From positions 2,279,501-2,343,500 of the forward strand of contig JABAKD010000019.1 in assembly GCA_012845835.1 (NCBI GenBank): DNA of 64,000 nucleotides, read 5' to 3'. The notes beneath the pieces are model-generated. The model worked only from the letters and a program-made list of their open reading frames with translations. It did not search any database and had not been told where the DNA came from. The stretch comes from Undaria pinnatifida. Its lineage: Eukaryota; Sar; Phaeophyceae; Laminariales; Alariaceae. This document shows, piece after piece, positions 13,201 through 50,031 of the stretch (positions are counted from its first letter, which is position 1; the number at the start of each line of letters is the position of its first letter). The translations under genes and the position numbers were made by a program.

Positions 13201-15303
13201 CCAGCCCCCCACCCCTCCCCCTCCGCTTCCTCCTTCCGAACTCCCCTGCAAGCCGTGCAGGCCGCGGTAGCGCGAGAGGTCACCCAAGCTCGTGAGGAGG
13301 GCCTGAAGCGCGTGCTGCCTGCCGCGCTCTTCCAGAGTCATGTCTTCCTCGTCGTCCTCCTCGCTATCACCGTCTGACCCTGCCTCGCCTCCACAACCAC
13401 TCTCCGCGTCCTCCCGGTTGGGGGGGGCGGCGTAGCCCCCCCCCCTCCCCGAGGGAAGGCCATGTTCGCTTCGGTGGTCCGCTGAGTAGGCGGGCTTGCC
13501 TCCATCGCCGCCTAGGTTGGGTGAGTGAGAAGATGAGGACGAGGAGGATGGTGGCGGTGGTGGTGGTGGCGGCGGCGGTGGCGACGGTCCGAGCTTTGCG
13601 GACTCGGCCGCGGCGATCTGATGCTCCACCATCTCCACCATGCCACCGATGTCGCCCTCAGCTTCTTTGATGAGGGTCAATAGCCGACCGCGGAACGCCT
13701 GTTGCTGCTGCTTCTGTTGATGTTGGTGAACAAGTTTCGGTCGCCTCTGCTGAGAACCGGCCCCAACACCACCACCACTATCTCCAGTAGACGCCGCCAG
13801 CTGCCGCAACCGCAGCTGCACAATCTCCAGCTCGCGGTAGTGCGCCATCCACAGGCGGTTCGGCACACGCTTCCGCATTGAAAACGCGGGGTCCCTCCTC
13901 AACAAAGACCCCAGCGCGCGACTTAAGACGCCCCGGACTCGCGCGACCTTAACACTAAGCGCCGCACCCGGGACTTGCCCGTCTCGAGACCCGGCAACCG
14001 CCGCCGCCGCGGCTGCCGCCACCGCCGCAGGCCCGGAAGTAACCTCCGGCACACCGCCTCCCTGACGGCCAGCCGGGGTGGCCCCGATCTCCCTACGCAG
14101 TTCCTCCAACAGCGATTTATGCTGCCGCTCGATTTTTCCGACGACCGTGTAAACTCTATCCACGCTGAGCCTGTCGGGGTCAACGCCTAGGTCTTCGGGC
14201 GCCGCCATAGTAGCGTCCCCGCGGGAGTAGTCGGCGGACATGGTAGCGGTGGTGGCGGTTGCGGCGGTGATGGTGGCGGCCCCAGCGGAGAGCTCCTCGG
14301 GAGATACTTTAAGGACGCCGGCATGCTGAAGGGGTGTGCTGGGGCCGGTAGAGGAAGCGTGCCGCCCGTAATCCCTCGCGGGGGCAGCGGCGGCGGCGGC
14401 GACGGTGGCGGTGGAGGACCCTCCCCCACCAAGCCTCGCCTCCCTCCCTTGAGGCTGAACCGCAACTCTCACATCCCGCCCCACCACCACCGCTCCGCGA
14501 GAAGCCGCGATTGAGACAGGGGCAGTTGCTGCTTTGCCTGGCCTCTGCCTACCGCCGCCGCCGCCACCGCCGCCCCCGCCCCTACCAGTATCGCCGTTTC
14601 TCTGAAGAACTTGTCTAGGGCCCGCTGAATCAGAAGGTCCGGCACGCGCGCGTCGACTACTACCCCCACCGCCACCACCGCTACAGCTAGCCCCCTCTCT
14701 CCGACCGCTCCCTCCCCCGCCACCACCGCCTCCACCGCCGCGTCGTTTCTCCATCGCTTGCTCCTGCTCCTGCTCTCGGTGAGCCTTGAGCATCATGCCC
14801 ATCATCTGCGCGCGCGCGAGCTTGGCCACCACCTCTTCCTCCACCCTCCTCGAGATGTCCTCGTACTGCTCCCCGGACGGTACGTGTGCTTCCACCGCCG
14901 CGGCAGACTCGGCGCCCCTACCTCCCTCCCCACCTCCGCCTCCTCCTTGTCCAACTCCGCGTCTAGGTTCGCTTGGGGTGGAAGCCTCGGCTCTTCTTCT
15001 AGAGGCTCCGCCCACGCCCCCTCTCCCGCGAGGGGCGGGGGGTGCGACGTCGACAGCATCATCCTCATCCCACCGATCGCGCTTCCACTCTTTGTCTCCC
15101 TGGGGGAGTCTGTTCGCTTCCCGTTCGTCTTCCCATAAAGCTCGGCCTCTGGTGGTGTCGTGTCCGTCGCCTGTTGTTGCGCCTGCTGTGGTGGCTTCCG
15201 CTCGGCGAGCGGCTGCCGCGGCGGAGGCCGGGGTGTAGACCTCGTAGCCTCGGCGAACGTTGGATGACCTCCCGCCGGCGGCGCGTCCGGTCGCCTCACT
15301 CAT
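685..15303 (-). CDS. EST1/SMG-type mRNA-decay factor with C-terminal NYN ribonuclease domain (gene span, 7 exons, 3' end off window)
   Basis: Seven minus-strand exons, in order 15303-13144, 12780-12503, 5851-5683, 4979-4584, 4054-1706, 1303-1031 and 800-685, join with matching phases. All junctions are phase 0 except exon 2/3, where GG plus A makes one Gly codon. They give at least 1,914 residues, and the gene runs off the left edge. Residues about 375-1000 match the EST1/SMG5-6-7 family: an N-terminal 14-3-3-like helical part, the TPR-like stretch RRALRVDPSSGK-VWNQMAVLAS, then helices ending in a VFLDWL motif. Residues about 1000-1875 are mostly disordered, with a CPYC...CLVC zinc-ribbon-like motif near 1600. 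The last visible exon reads VVIDVPNVAMRHG...FSCKG, the first strand and catalytic Asp of a Regnase/ZC3H12-type NYN RNase. By family it should act in cytoplasmic mRNA surveillance or decay, recognising phosphorylated UPF1 and possibly cutting RNA. The scaffold call is strong. That all exons form one gene is inferred from phase and order. Confidence 0.8.
850..915 (-). repeat. Decayed tandem copy of the NYN exon head with acceptor
   Basis: On the minus strand a pyrimidine-rich stretch and TTTAACAG precede ATGGTGAGCGATGCCCCGAA. This aligns without gaps to the real exon head GTGGTTATCGACGTCCCCAA at 800. Translated, it reads MVSDAPNVTMRHEL against VVIDVPNVAMRHGL. The copy loses similarity after about 60 bases, lacks a usable donor, and has changed the catalytic first-strand context. 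It lies 115 bases upstream of the true exon in the same intron. Confidence 0.7.
1031..1303 (-). CDS. EST1/SMG-like gene, exon 6
   Basis: 91 codons between acceptor GCGCAACAG (ending 1304) and donor GTATGT at 1030, phase 0 at both ends. It encodes an Ala/Gly/Arg-rich linker ending MFGWPKGAPRSRLPL. Joined to the next exon this gives RLPL-VVIDVPNVAM, the usual hydrophobic lead-in to the first NYN-domain strand. Composition alone is weak evidence, but the phase match on both sides and the strong donor support it. Confidence 0.58.
1706..4054 (-). CDS. EST1/SMG-like gene, exon 5 (disordered region with zinc-ribbon-like motif)
   Basis: 783 codons, phase 0 at both ends. The acceptor is CAG at 4057-4055, and the donor GTACGT at 1705 is chosen because reading on meets TGA at 1681-1679. 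The start is basic (AAKARRKRRARL). A less repetitive island near residue 130 of the exon (WRIRVARIHRQAEFCVERGW) looks folded. The middle is Gly/Ala/Ser-rich, followed by a Gln/His-rich tract at about 2330-2440. The segment at about 2190-2275 has ENLCPYCC, nine more residues, then HCLVCG, a CxxC-CxxC zinc-ribbon-like pair; a SMG-family counterpart is unknown to me. The last 130 residues are again low complexity, and the exact 3' end is the least certain point. The long opposite-strand frames here are shadows of the GC-rich codon pattern. Confidence 0.7.
4452..4480. repeat. C29 homopolymer
   Basis: Uninterrupted run of C in the intron between exons 4 and 5 of the EST1-like gene (G on its coding strand). 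Confidence 0.9.
4584..4979 (-). CDS. EST1/SMG-like gene, exon 4 (end of helical domain)
   Basis: 132 codons, phase 0 at both ends. The acceptor AAAG (4980) follows a 30-base homopolymer C tract on the coding strand. The donor is GTGCGT at 4583. It encodes AVRLCMSLAGALAGLHRKTS and then VTAAGVGVFLDWLTCRPQF. The F-[LI]-DWL-x-x-[RN]-P motif is typical of the last helices of the EST1/SMG domain. An acidic linker ending DPDDPLWEDE follows. It fits the preceding and following exons in phase. Confidence 0.75.
4997..5026. repeat. G30 homopolymer next to a splice acceptor
   Basis: On the minus strand this is a C30 run about 16 bases before the acceptor of exon 4, so it forms the polypyrimidine tract. 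Confidence 0.9.
5683..5851 (-). CDS. EST1/SMG-like gene, exon 3
   Basis: The acceptor AG at 5853-5852 follows a long pyrimidine tract. The exon is 169 nt and ends at donor GTGTGT (5682), phase 0. Its first base completes the Gly codon left by exon 2, which supports a direct junction across a 6.65 kb intron. It encodes YLALSERHMVSCVQLYL, an amphipathic helix expected in the SMG helical domain. A Gly-rich loop follows, then LEGTLARAIVLCVCTASAS. There is no ATG at the start of this frame, which argues for an internal exon. Confidence 0.72.
6289..6540 (+). repeat. Repeat with tRNA-like T-arm (third family)
   Basis: GAGTGGTTCAAATCCACG (6339-6356) has a B-box and a short T-stem. The flanking body (GCCTAGAGTCTCGTTGTCCG, GACACATTTCCTCTCTGCTA) occurs reversed at 38050-38290. 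A clear A-box is not seen. Confidence 0.5.
6540..6725. repeat. Diverged tandem duplication
   Basis: GTCGGTGCTACTCGCCCGGT...TTTCTTTAGTTCTCAA is repeated as GTCGGTGTTACGTGTCCGGT...TTTCTTTAGTTTTCAA. Confidence 0.55.
7184..7282. repeat. (CAA)n microsatellite
   Basis: An almost uninterrupted array of CAA/AAC with a few AAAAAC variants, inside the long intron of the EST1-like gene. Confidence 0.9.
8321..8587. repeat. Tandem duplication of about 130 bases
   Basis: Both halves start with AAGTCCC-AGAGGGTGCCCG. They share TAATAATCGTCA, TTCGACACCT and GGGCCAAA-CGGTT-TATAT. Confidence 0.65.
9129..9435 (-). mobile_element. tRNA-derived SINE copy, head diverged
   Basis: Same body as 42034 in reverse (CCAGCTTCTGGACAAGCTGG, GAGCATTGCTAACTCACGCT). 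The B-box complement GGACTCGAACTCACGAAAC is present; the A-box side is diverged. Confidence 0.72.
9575..9800 (-). repeat. C-tailed dispersed repeat, copy
   Basis: On the minus strand it reads through GCATGAAGG-like, CAACGGCGCTTTGCGCTTGG and GGCCATGCATGAATTGAGTA into a C-run (GGGGGG at 9579-9584 on plus). It matches copies at 28795, 39866, 47335 and 54786. Confidence 0.6.
10243..10890 (-). mobile_element. Fragmented SINE with an inserted or adjacent second repeat
   Basis: 10243-10370 carries the reversed SINE tail (CACTTTTACTCTCCACCTCA, AGCCGTGGTCACAAGTGTCT). 10380-10640 is a reversed copy of the second repeat. 10690-10890 is a diverged SINE body and head (AACTCACGCTCTCGCACTTT, GCGACTTGAGCCCACC). 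Confidence 0.55.
11152..11352. mobile_element. Mariner-like MITE, copy
   Basis: Left end CAGTGGGTACCCCGATT; right end CTTAAATCGGGACACCCCCC; internal AGAGCG/CGCTCT motifs. It shares ends with the copies at 23745 and 31005. Confidence 0.55.
11585..11790. repeat. Dispersed repeat copy with partial reiteration
   Basis: It matches 505-640. The first 30 bases (AAGGACGTCAGCCGTGAGTT) reappear at 11760-11785 after an AT-rich spacer. Confidence 0.6.
12131..12235 (-). repeat. Decayed tandem copy of EST1-like exon 2 tail plus donor (distal copy)
   Basis: The plus strand reads CCCTCTCACCCATCAAAAGT and continues like the real exon tail at 12493-12600, including the AGATAAAGCCT block and the GTGAGAGGG donor on the minus strand. 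Several substitutions have accumulated. Confidence 0.72.
12353..12415 (-). repeat. Decayed tandem copy of EST1-like exon 2 tail plus donor (proximal copy)
   Basis: TTTCCCTCTCACGCATCAAA and the following 45 bases align with the exon 2 end at 12491-12555, including the donor region. It is shorter and more diverged than the copy at 12131. A C-rich spacer separates the copies. Confidence 0.65.
12503..12780 (-). CDS. EST1/SMG-like gene, exon 2 (core EST1 helices)
   Basis: The acceptor is CCCAG at 12781-12785 after a T-rich tract. The exon is 278 nt and leaves phase 2 at donor GTGAGA (12502). It begins VWNQMAVLASSRQDNLEAFY and continues LRGLCAASPYTAGRESLLVL HEK. This is the most diagnostic block of EST1/SMG7-type proteins: WNQ-A-LA, then Y-R-L, P-A, and L-EK. 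It joins exon 1's DPSSGK exactly where family members have DPSNG followed by a WNQ-like motif. The tail (LLGACGTCLSRVDLGTFDG) matches the helix before the SMG helical repeats. Two decayed copies of this exon's last part and its donor lie in the following intron (12131-12235 and 12353-12415). Confidence 0.88.
13144..15303 (-). CDS. EST1/SMG-like gene, exon 1
   Basis: 720 codons from ATG at 15303 (context AGCAATGAG) to the donor GTGGGC at 13143, phase 0. The first 370 residues are low complexity (Gly, Ala, Arg, Ser runs) with one likely helix around residues 150-180 (RRVEEEVVAKLARAQMMGMM). The EST1 N-terminal helical region begins near residue 375 (DRVYTVVGKIERQ). It continues with RLWMAHYRELEIVQLRLRQL near 480 and FRGRLLTLIKEAEGDIGGM near 540. 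A proline-rich and acidic insert (about 570-650) separates this from LGDLSRYRGLHG and AEEMYRRALRVDPSSGK, the start of the TPR-like segment conserved in SMG5/6/7. Reading past 13144 gives a short non-homologous tail and a stop, so the donor is preferred over read-through. The start is the first ATG of the long frame; a shorter start cannot be excluded because the N-terminus is unconserved. Confidence 0.85.
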
Positions 15304-17430
15304 TGCTTTGGTTTGGTTCTGTGGACTGAGACTTTGCGGGGAGGGGGAGTAGCGAAGAGGAGGAGAGGGGAGGGGGGGGAGGGAGGGAGGGGAGGGATGG
15401 AAGGGGGGGGAGGGGAGGGAAGAGGACAGGACAGGGGAAGGGAGGGAGGGAGGGAGGGAGGGGAAGGGAGCGGACAGGACAAGACAGGGGATGGGAGGGA
15501 GGGAAGGGGGGGGGAGGAGGGGAGGGGAGGGGAGGGGAGGGGAGGGGAGGGGTTACCTAGCACATCAGCATTGATGTACCTGGTACTGATGGCGGTCCCG
15601 TGCCGAAGGACTCGCGACGGTCAACAAGAGCTCCTGAGATATATCTGGCTTTATTGTCGTATAAACTGACGGACTCATGGTACCGTTTTAGGCTGGCCGC
15701 TTTCCACCTTCCCGACCGCACTGCGAGTACGCTCGTACGAGTGTGGCAAGGCGAGGCGAAGCGGGGGACGCTTTGCCAGAGAGGTAATGAAACTCCCATA
15801 GAAACTGGTATCTACGAATGATCAGGTACAATATCTACAGCAACAGCAGTAGCAGACCTTCAAGGCGCCTCATGTACAAGGTACCAGGCACACAGCAGTA
15901 CGACAACATAACTGCTGCTGTTGCGAGCTGGCGGCTGCTGCTGCTCTAACAAACCTACACAAGTACTCGTACAGGCAGCCACTCTCTCCAACCCAGCCTA
16001 CAATTTCACGATTTCCACCACCTGTGGCCCACAGCTGGTGCTTGGAATGGGCAGGACGTGTGCACATGGTTATTGATCACTGTCAGATACCCAGGCAGGC
16101 ACCGTTACCGTTCTGTCACGTACGATCGTAGCCCAACCACAGCCTCTGTGCTATCCTGGTGCCAGTATGTGTTGTGCTCTCACATGCATGAGAACGCTGT
16201 ACCGAGAAACGAGACAAGAATGCCAGGCTGAGATAAACACGGATAAGAACTTCGGGAGCCGTTATACTGAACTTAGTGTTGCAGATGAACCCTCTCCACG
16301 GATCAGAAATCCAGCCTGAGAGCCAGCATTCCTGTTTCTTAGTAGGTCCCCTGCACTGCTGCTGTTTGCTGTATTGATGAGGTTCTCTCAATACGGCTTT
16401 GTTTATGATCTCTTTACTACCCCTCTAGACTTGTTTTGCTCTCGTTTGACTTGATCATTACCAGTATGTACTCATACCGGCTGCCCGGTCGGGATGGGGA
16501 GGCAGGAACTGGTACGTACGTATTTCCCTGGCAATTTCAATACATTTCACGCGTTCGAGAAGACCCATTCATGATGAGCTACGGCCACCAACTTGTGCAA
16601 GACAAGCAAGTAGAGGAAGACCCAGAGACTATCGCGGGTGCAATGGGTCAGAGCTAAGTGAAGCATGCCTGAATGGCTTCGTACCTTGCAAGTACAGCAG
16701 TCGCCGCTTAGGAGCAGGTGTTGTGATGATATACTCTCAGGTACTCTGTTGCTGCTGCTGGTGCTGATTGCTGCGTGCGCAGGCTGGAGAGCGGCAGGCT
16801 CGCGCGTTCAAAATAGAGGCTTCCGCCGCGTCACCCAGTGAAGAAACCACCCCCAGTATGCCTGCTGGTTCTTTTGCGTGCCATGCCCCCGTTGTTCACC
16901 GCCCACATGTCTTCCGACTCCTATCTGTTACCTGTCCGCCTCTACCCTATTTGATGAGATCGGATGAAATCGGTCGATGTGTTTTTTTCCACAAACAGGG
17001 GACACTAAAACTTGACCCCGGTATTGACAGGCCTCCGTGATATACTGACGATGCTTTTCCCCCTCGCGAGGTGACCTTGTACAACAAAAGACTGCCACGC
17101 TTTAGGCGCAGTAATTAACCCCCAGGTGGATCTCTCCGGTGGGACAGCACTCCAGGCGACGTTTTCCAAGCTGGGAGGGAGAAGCTTGGATCGTCAGCCT
17201 TGCAAGCGCAACGCGGAACGGAGGGGTAAAATCTGAAAATATACCGGAGACCCATTTTTTTGGACGAGCGAAAAAAGAGGCGATATTACTACGATTCAGT
17301 CTCATCAGTTATTTCTATAACAGCGGTTTGGTCTGTGCTGTACTAATAGTAGCACGTTGGGTACAGGGGGCGGCCTGCGACTCAAGAGGACAGCAGAGCA
17401 GCCCTAAAGGGGTGCCCAGGCAGCAGCCGC
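15304..17430. promoter_or_regulatory. Divergent intergenic region: probable shared promoter of the EST1-like and kinase genes
   Basis: The two genes are transcribed away from this 2.1 kb segment. It holds a polypurine tract next to the minus-strand start, CAG-rich patches (15830-15960, 16740-16770), and no long conserved ORF. I cannot place a TATA box or initiator with confidence. 5' UTRs of both genes must lie here. Confidence 0.5.
15340..15551. repeat. Polypurine/polypyrimidine tract upstream of the EST1-like start codon
   Basis: About 210 bases are almost purely G and A on the plus strand (GGGAGGGAGGGAGGGAGGGG and similar). The coding strand of the EST1-like gene is therefore C/T-only over this stretch, which lies about 40 bases before its ATG. 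Repeating GGAGG units and G-runs make triplex or G-quadruplex structure possible. Confidence 0.8.
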
Positions 17431-45440
<28,010 letters not shown>

Positions 45441-47112
45441 TAGAGGAATGAGAGCGGCGGGAATGAAGTCGTTTTGTTCCTTTTGGCCGGTGCTTTATTC
45501 CGCCGCGTTCGAAGCGGGGGGGGGAGGGAGGGGAGAGGGCTGGGGTTGCCGTTTTTTTTTACTTTTGTCGCAAGAATTTTGCTTTTTTTTTTTCGTCCCT
45601 AGAGCGTCACATGTTTGTCGTTTGGGAGGGAGGGAGGGATAATTGGGATAGCAGGTGGGACAAAGACAATGGGTGCAGGAGCATGACCCTCAAGGGATGT
45701 TCATTGTTGCGGGGAAGGGGGGGGGCGGGGGGAAGGGGGCCTTTTCCGTGGTGGGATGAGGCGGGGGTAGAGGAGGAGGCAGGCGATTGGGGAAAAGGCC
45801 GCCCACCCCCCCAGGTGGAAACCGTGCCCCGTCCCGGCATTTATGGATGCGAGGATCTGTGGTCCTATGCACTACGGCCATGCATGATACCATGATAACA
45901 CCCCGAGGCATGGTCCTATGGATACGGCCATGCATGATACCATGATTACATCCCCCAGGGATAGGATGGGATGGGATGGGATGGGATGGGATGGGATGAG
46001 ATGGGTTGCGCGGCGATTGTGTGGTGGGTGGGTGGAGCAGGTACTGGAGTGTGCATGCTTATGGAGGTGAACGGGTGAGGAGAGACAGGCTCGATGATTT
46101 TTTACGGTGCCATGGCTGACGGGATCAAACGAAAACTTTGTTCGGCAGACGGTTGGAATGCGAAAGTTTTTTGGTGTTGTGTGTTGTGTGGTGATGTAGC
46201 CATTTCCCTCTCCGCTTTTAATTCTCTCTCTCGTCCCCTCTCCCCCTCCTTTTTTTTTTTTGGTTCTGGCCTTGGTGTTTTATTGTTTTGTCTTCTTTTT
46301 CCACCGTCCCTCAGTCCGTACGTCTCGAATCGTTATCCGATGGTTGTCGTCGATCCTTTTTTTTTTCTGTTGCGGCTTTTTGCCGTTGGTGTGGTCGAGG
46401 GGATGATGAGAGGGGGTGACGGCAGCAATGGATCGCGTCTCGTTGTAAAAAACCACGAAACAAAAAAAATAAACGAATTCGGAAACAAAAACGAATTTGA
46501 AAACGAAAAATCGAAAACGAGCGGAAGACGCGAAAACCAGGGAAGGCCTGAAAGAGAAAAACGCTTCTCCACTGTCAATGAAATCAGTCATTCAGTGGTG
46601 TAGGGGGATGAATGATGACGTCAAGCAATTCAATGAGTCTGTCGTTGACGGATGAATGATGGAAGGATGAATGAAGATTGCCTCAGTTGAAGTGACTCGC
46701 CGGTACTTTCCAGGTGCAGTAAAACAGGAAATGTGAAAGTACTGACCTAGCGCTGCTGTGGGGCGAGTATGGAGGCGGTGGGGAGGAGGGGGAGCGGGGG
46801 TGGTGCCTTTTGTGCGGTGGTCTTTTTGAAAATATTGGATGCGAGTTTACCTTTTAGACTTTTGATGTCCGTGCCCGCTCCACATGGGAGATATGTACGG
46901 GTTGCGTTTTTTTTTTTTTGTTCCCCCTTTCCCGGTTTCTCGTTCCCTCTTCTCCCCTTTTTGTTGTGTTATATGGTTATCTTTTTCTGTCTTCTCCTTT
47001 AGTAGAGTGGTGGTGTCCCTTTCTCGGCTGTGCTCTCTGCCCGTGTTGCCCTCTTTTTAAACTATTTGGCTTGGCTTGTCTGGGTTTGTTTGGCGATGTC
47101 TTGCCGTGTTTC

Positions 47113-47285
47113 GGCTTGGCTTGGCTTGGCTTGGCTTGGCTTGGCTTGGCTTGGGCTTGGCCGGGGCTTGGCTTGGCTTGGGCTTGGCTTAGCTGCTTGG
47201 CTTGGTTTGGCTTGGCTGGGGCTTGGCTGGGGCTTGGCTTGGCTTGGCTTGGCTTGGCTTGGCTTGGCTTGGCTTGGCTGTGGCT
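47113..47285. repeat. (GGCTT)n pentanucleotide array
   Basis: Repeated CTTGG/GGCTT units with a few GGGGCTTGG variants. The array ends about 50 bases before the C-tailed repeat copy. Confidence 0.85.
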
Positions 47286-47334
47286 TGCTTGGCTTCGATT
47301 TGATTTATTTCTTGCTGAGTGCTTGTTTTCGGTG

Positions 47335-47560
47335 CGAGGGGGGGGGTACTCAGTTTGTGCATGGCCATAGTCGTATGACCATAGATCCTCGCATCCCTAC
47401 TATGCCGGGACGGAGCACGACGGGTTTTCACCAACCAGGCAGACATTGCTTGCACCAAGCGCGAAGCGCTGTGAGGAGTTCGGCGAGTCGCATGAAGGGT
47501 GAACTGCATCCTTCCAAGAGCCGCTCGTAAGACGGGCTTTGGCACCTTGTGCCTATTTTC
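47335..47560 (-). repeat. C-tailed dispersed repeat, 5'-truncated copy
   Basis: Reversed 3' half of the family, starting at a G-run (C-tail on the minus strand), then TACTCAGTTTGTGCATGGCC, up to AAGCCCGTCTTACGAGCGG-like sequence. Confidence 0.7.
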
Positions 47561-49332
47561 TTGCGGGGGCGGGCGGGGGGGGGGGGGGGGGGGGGGGGGG
47601 GGTCTATCTGCCTAGTAGATTCCGCGCCGCTATGCTCCGCAAAGTTAGAGACAGGAGAGACAAGAGTAAAGTCAAAGTTAGATCGGGAGTAAGCGCTGTT
47701 GCCGCCCTCCTTATGCTAGCTGGCGAAAGATAACTTGACGTTGAGGAAACCGGGGGCAATGGCATGAGGGTGGTGGGGTTGCCGGAGAAGGGGAACAGGC
47801 GGAGTTTCCTCGCCAAAAGGGAGGGGAGAGGGAGGACTGGGGGGTCCCCCGCGCCTCAAGAGGGAGGAAAAGCCTCCGCAGGCATGTCGAACAGAGTGGA
47901 TATACTTTTCTGGGCCGACAAAATTGTATTTTTAGTATCCCACCCCAACTGTCCCGCCTTGTTATGCTGGAGCTCGAAACACAACTCCGAGGGTCTCTTT
48001 TCTGGCTGGTGCTCGCTTTTCAGTTCGGTCTTAGTGCTCTGCGTTGAGGAGGGGGGGGGGTCAGGGGAGGGGGGGAGAGGCGTGATAGTCGCGGGAATAC
48101 GCTGCATACGGTATAGGTTGAAGGGCGTGCATGCTACCGGTGTGCATTAAGTATGATCTTTTATTTCCTACCGATCGATGTACGACTAGAGATGGTTGCC
48201 AATCGCTGTTTTTTTTTTTTTTGAATCCTTTTTTTTCCCCCGAGGGGGGGGTGTTGGGGCGAGGGAGGGGAGGAGATATCGCAGGTTGTCGTCGGGCCTA
48301 GTGATAGGACGGTCGTGGATTTGTGATGGCTCCGGGGAAAGAGGGGCGAGAGGAGGGCCCTAAATCCCCGGAGGGAACGGGGGGGGGGAGACGACATGCC
48401 TTCCGGATGATCGGGCACGCGTGGTAGGCGTGCATGGCGAAAGTTGAGAGCGGACAGCGGGGCTAGAAGATGGAGGAGTTGAACTTGGTTTTATATGTTT
48501 TGGGCCGGCAGTTAGTTGGTTGGGGCGTGAGGATAAAGGCGAGGGTGTACTGTAGGGGGAAAGGGCCTCGTTTTTGCTGGAAGGGGAATATCTGGCTTGC
48601 TTGGTTAGGATTAGTGTGGTTGCTTGTGAGCTCGCTGGTGAGCTTGCTGTTGGGCTGGTGAGCTGGTGGGCTTGTGAGCTTGTGAAGTTGTTGGTCAGCT
48701 TTTGCTGGCTTGCTGGCGTGCTTGCTTGCTGCTGTGACTCGACTGGGATATAATATGGTGATGGGTGGTTGTTGTTGTTGGTGGTGATGGTGGTGGTGGT
48801 GGTGGTGGTAGTTGTTTCCGTGTGTTGCGTGGTTGATGCTCTCGGCCTCCTTTGAAAGCTACGGCTGTTGGACGTTGCTCGGTCGTGGCTCCCACCGACT
48901 GTCTTTTGGCGTTGGCGTGTCTGCCCTCGGGGAGAGGGGGAGGGGAGGCTCCGCTGGGCGCCAGCAGTTGGCGTCGAGCAAATGCTACGCAATGTGACAC
49001 CAAGTGGTGCATACGATGCGATTATGGGATTCGGTGCGGTGCGATGCGGTGCACTTATTTTTTGGGGACTCTTTTTTTTGCTATGTATTGTTTTGCGGCT
49101 TGTGTCCTCTCTTTCGCTCTCCTATTATCATACACAGCAGTACGGTATCTCTCGTTTTTGTTCATTTTGTTTTATCCTTTTCTTTTTTTGTTCTTCTCTC
49201 GCCCCCCCCCCCCCCCCCCCCTCCCAGCCCTATTTTCTGTTTTAGTGTTTCTAGCCCGTCGAGAGGACCACGCGGTGTGAAATATCGTTGTTTGTTCGCA
49301 TGCACCGGGGCTGCAAGGAAACAGCGCTAATT

Positions 49333-49545
49333 GGCTTTTCACGGGCTGGGAAGCTTTCGAGTCGGGTTGGACCAGGAGGTCTTCGAATCCTCAAGGCTCG
49401 GGATGGGTTGGGTCGGGTCAGAAGGTTTTCAAATCTCATGGGTCGGGTTGGTTCACGGTTAGGTCAGAAGGCTTTTCAAATCTCATGGGTCAGGTTGGGT
49501 CATCCTGAGCCGACCCGACTCGACCCGTGAAGAACTCTGCTATTT
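49333..49545. repeat. Diverged copy of the GGGTC fold-back family
   Basis: It starts GGCTTTTCACGGGCTGGG and ends CGACCCGACTCGACCCGTGAA, with GGGTCGGGTC-like units between. It shares the TTTTCACGGGTC end with 36970-37000 and 37240-37260. Confidence 0.55.
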
Positions 49546-50031
49546 TACTGCCGGCTTTGAGAGATGGACACACGGGTGGGAAGTGCAAACCAGAGAAGAT
49601 GGTGCGGTAATGGTTATGATAACGGAGGTGATGGTGGTGGTGGTGGTCGTGGTGGTGGATATACGGAGAATACAAATTTGAAGTAAAGAAATAAAAAAAA
49701 TAAAAAAGGAAGGAAGGCGGCGGTCCATGTCACACGGACGTTTTTTTTGTGTGTGAAGAGCGTGTTTTTTTGCGATTGATGTTTCACGAGCTGTTTTTTT
49801 TTTCGTGTGAAGAACCCCTCCTTGTTATTTAGTTTGTTTTTTCTAAATAAAATATGCTGCACCGGGTGAACGGACAGCGGCTGCTGCCAGGTACTGAATG
49901 CCCTCAGCCCCCCCTCGTTCAGTTTTGTTGCACAGCTGTGCACGCGTTTGCTTCGACATAGGGATCCCCCTTTTTGACCGAAAAAAAATACAGCCTGACG
50001 CGGCACCGCAATTGAGGGACGTACTACCCAA

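Larger units (their letters stand above)
45441..50030. other. Intergenic sequence downstream of the kinase
   Basis: The kinase 3' UTR must start at 45441, but I cannot place its end. I find no conserved ORF here. The sequence contains a (GGGAT)n run (45961-46000), a (CTTGG)n array, a C-tailed repeat copy, a 25-base G-run near 47577, GT/TGG-rich patches, and the fold-back relative at 49333. Confidence 0.55.

Noticed and set aside
48360-48992. Minus-strand ORF of 210 codons, Thr/Ser/Pro rich
   Set aside because: Composition comes from TGG/GTT simple repeats. There is no conserved motif, start context or splice support.
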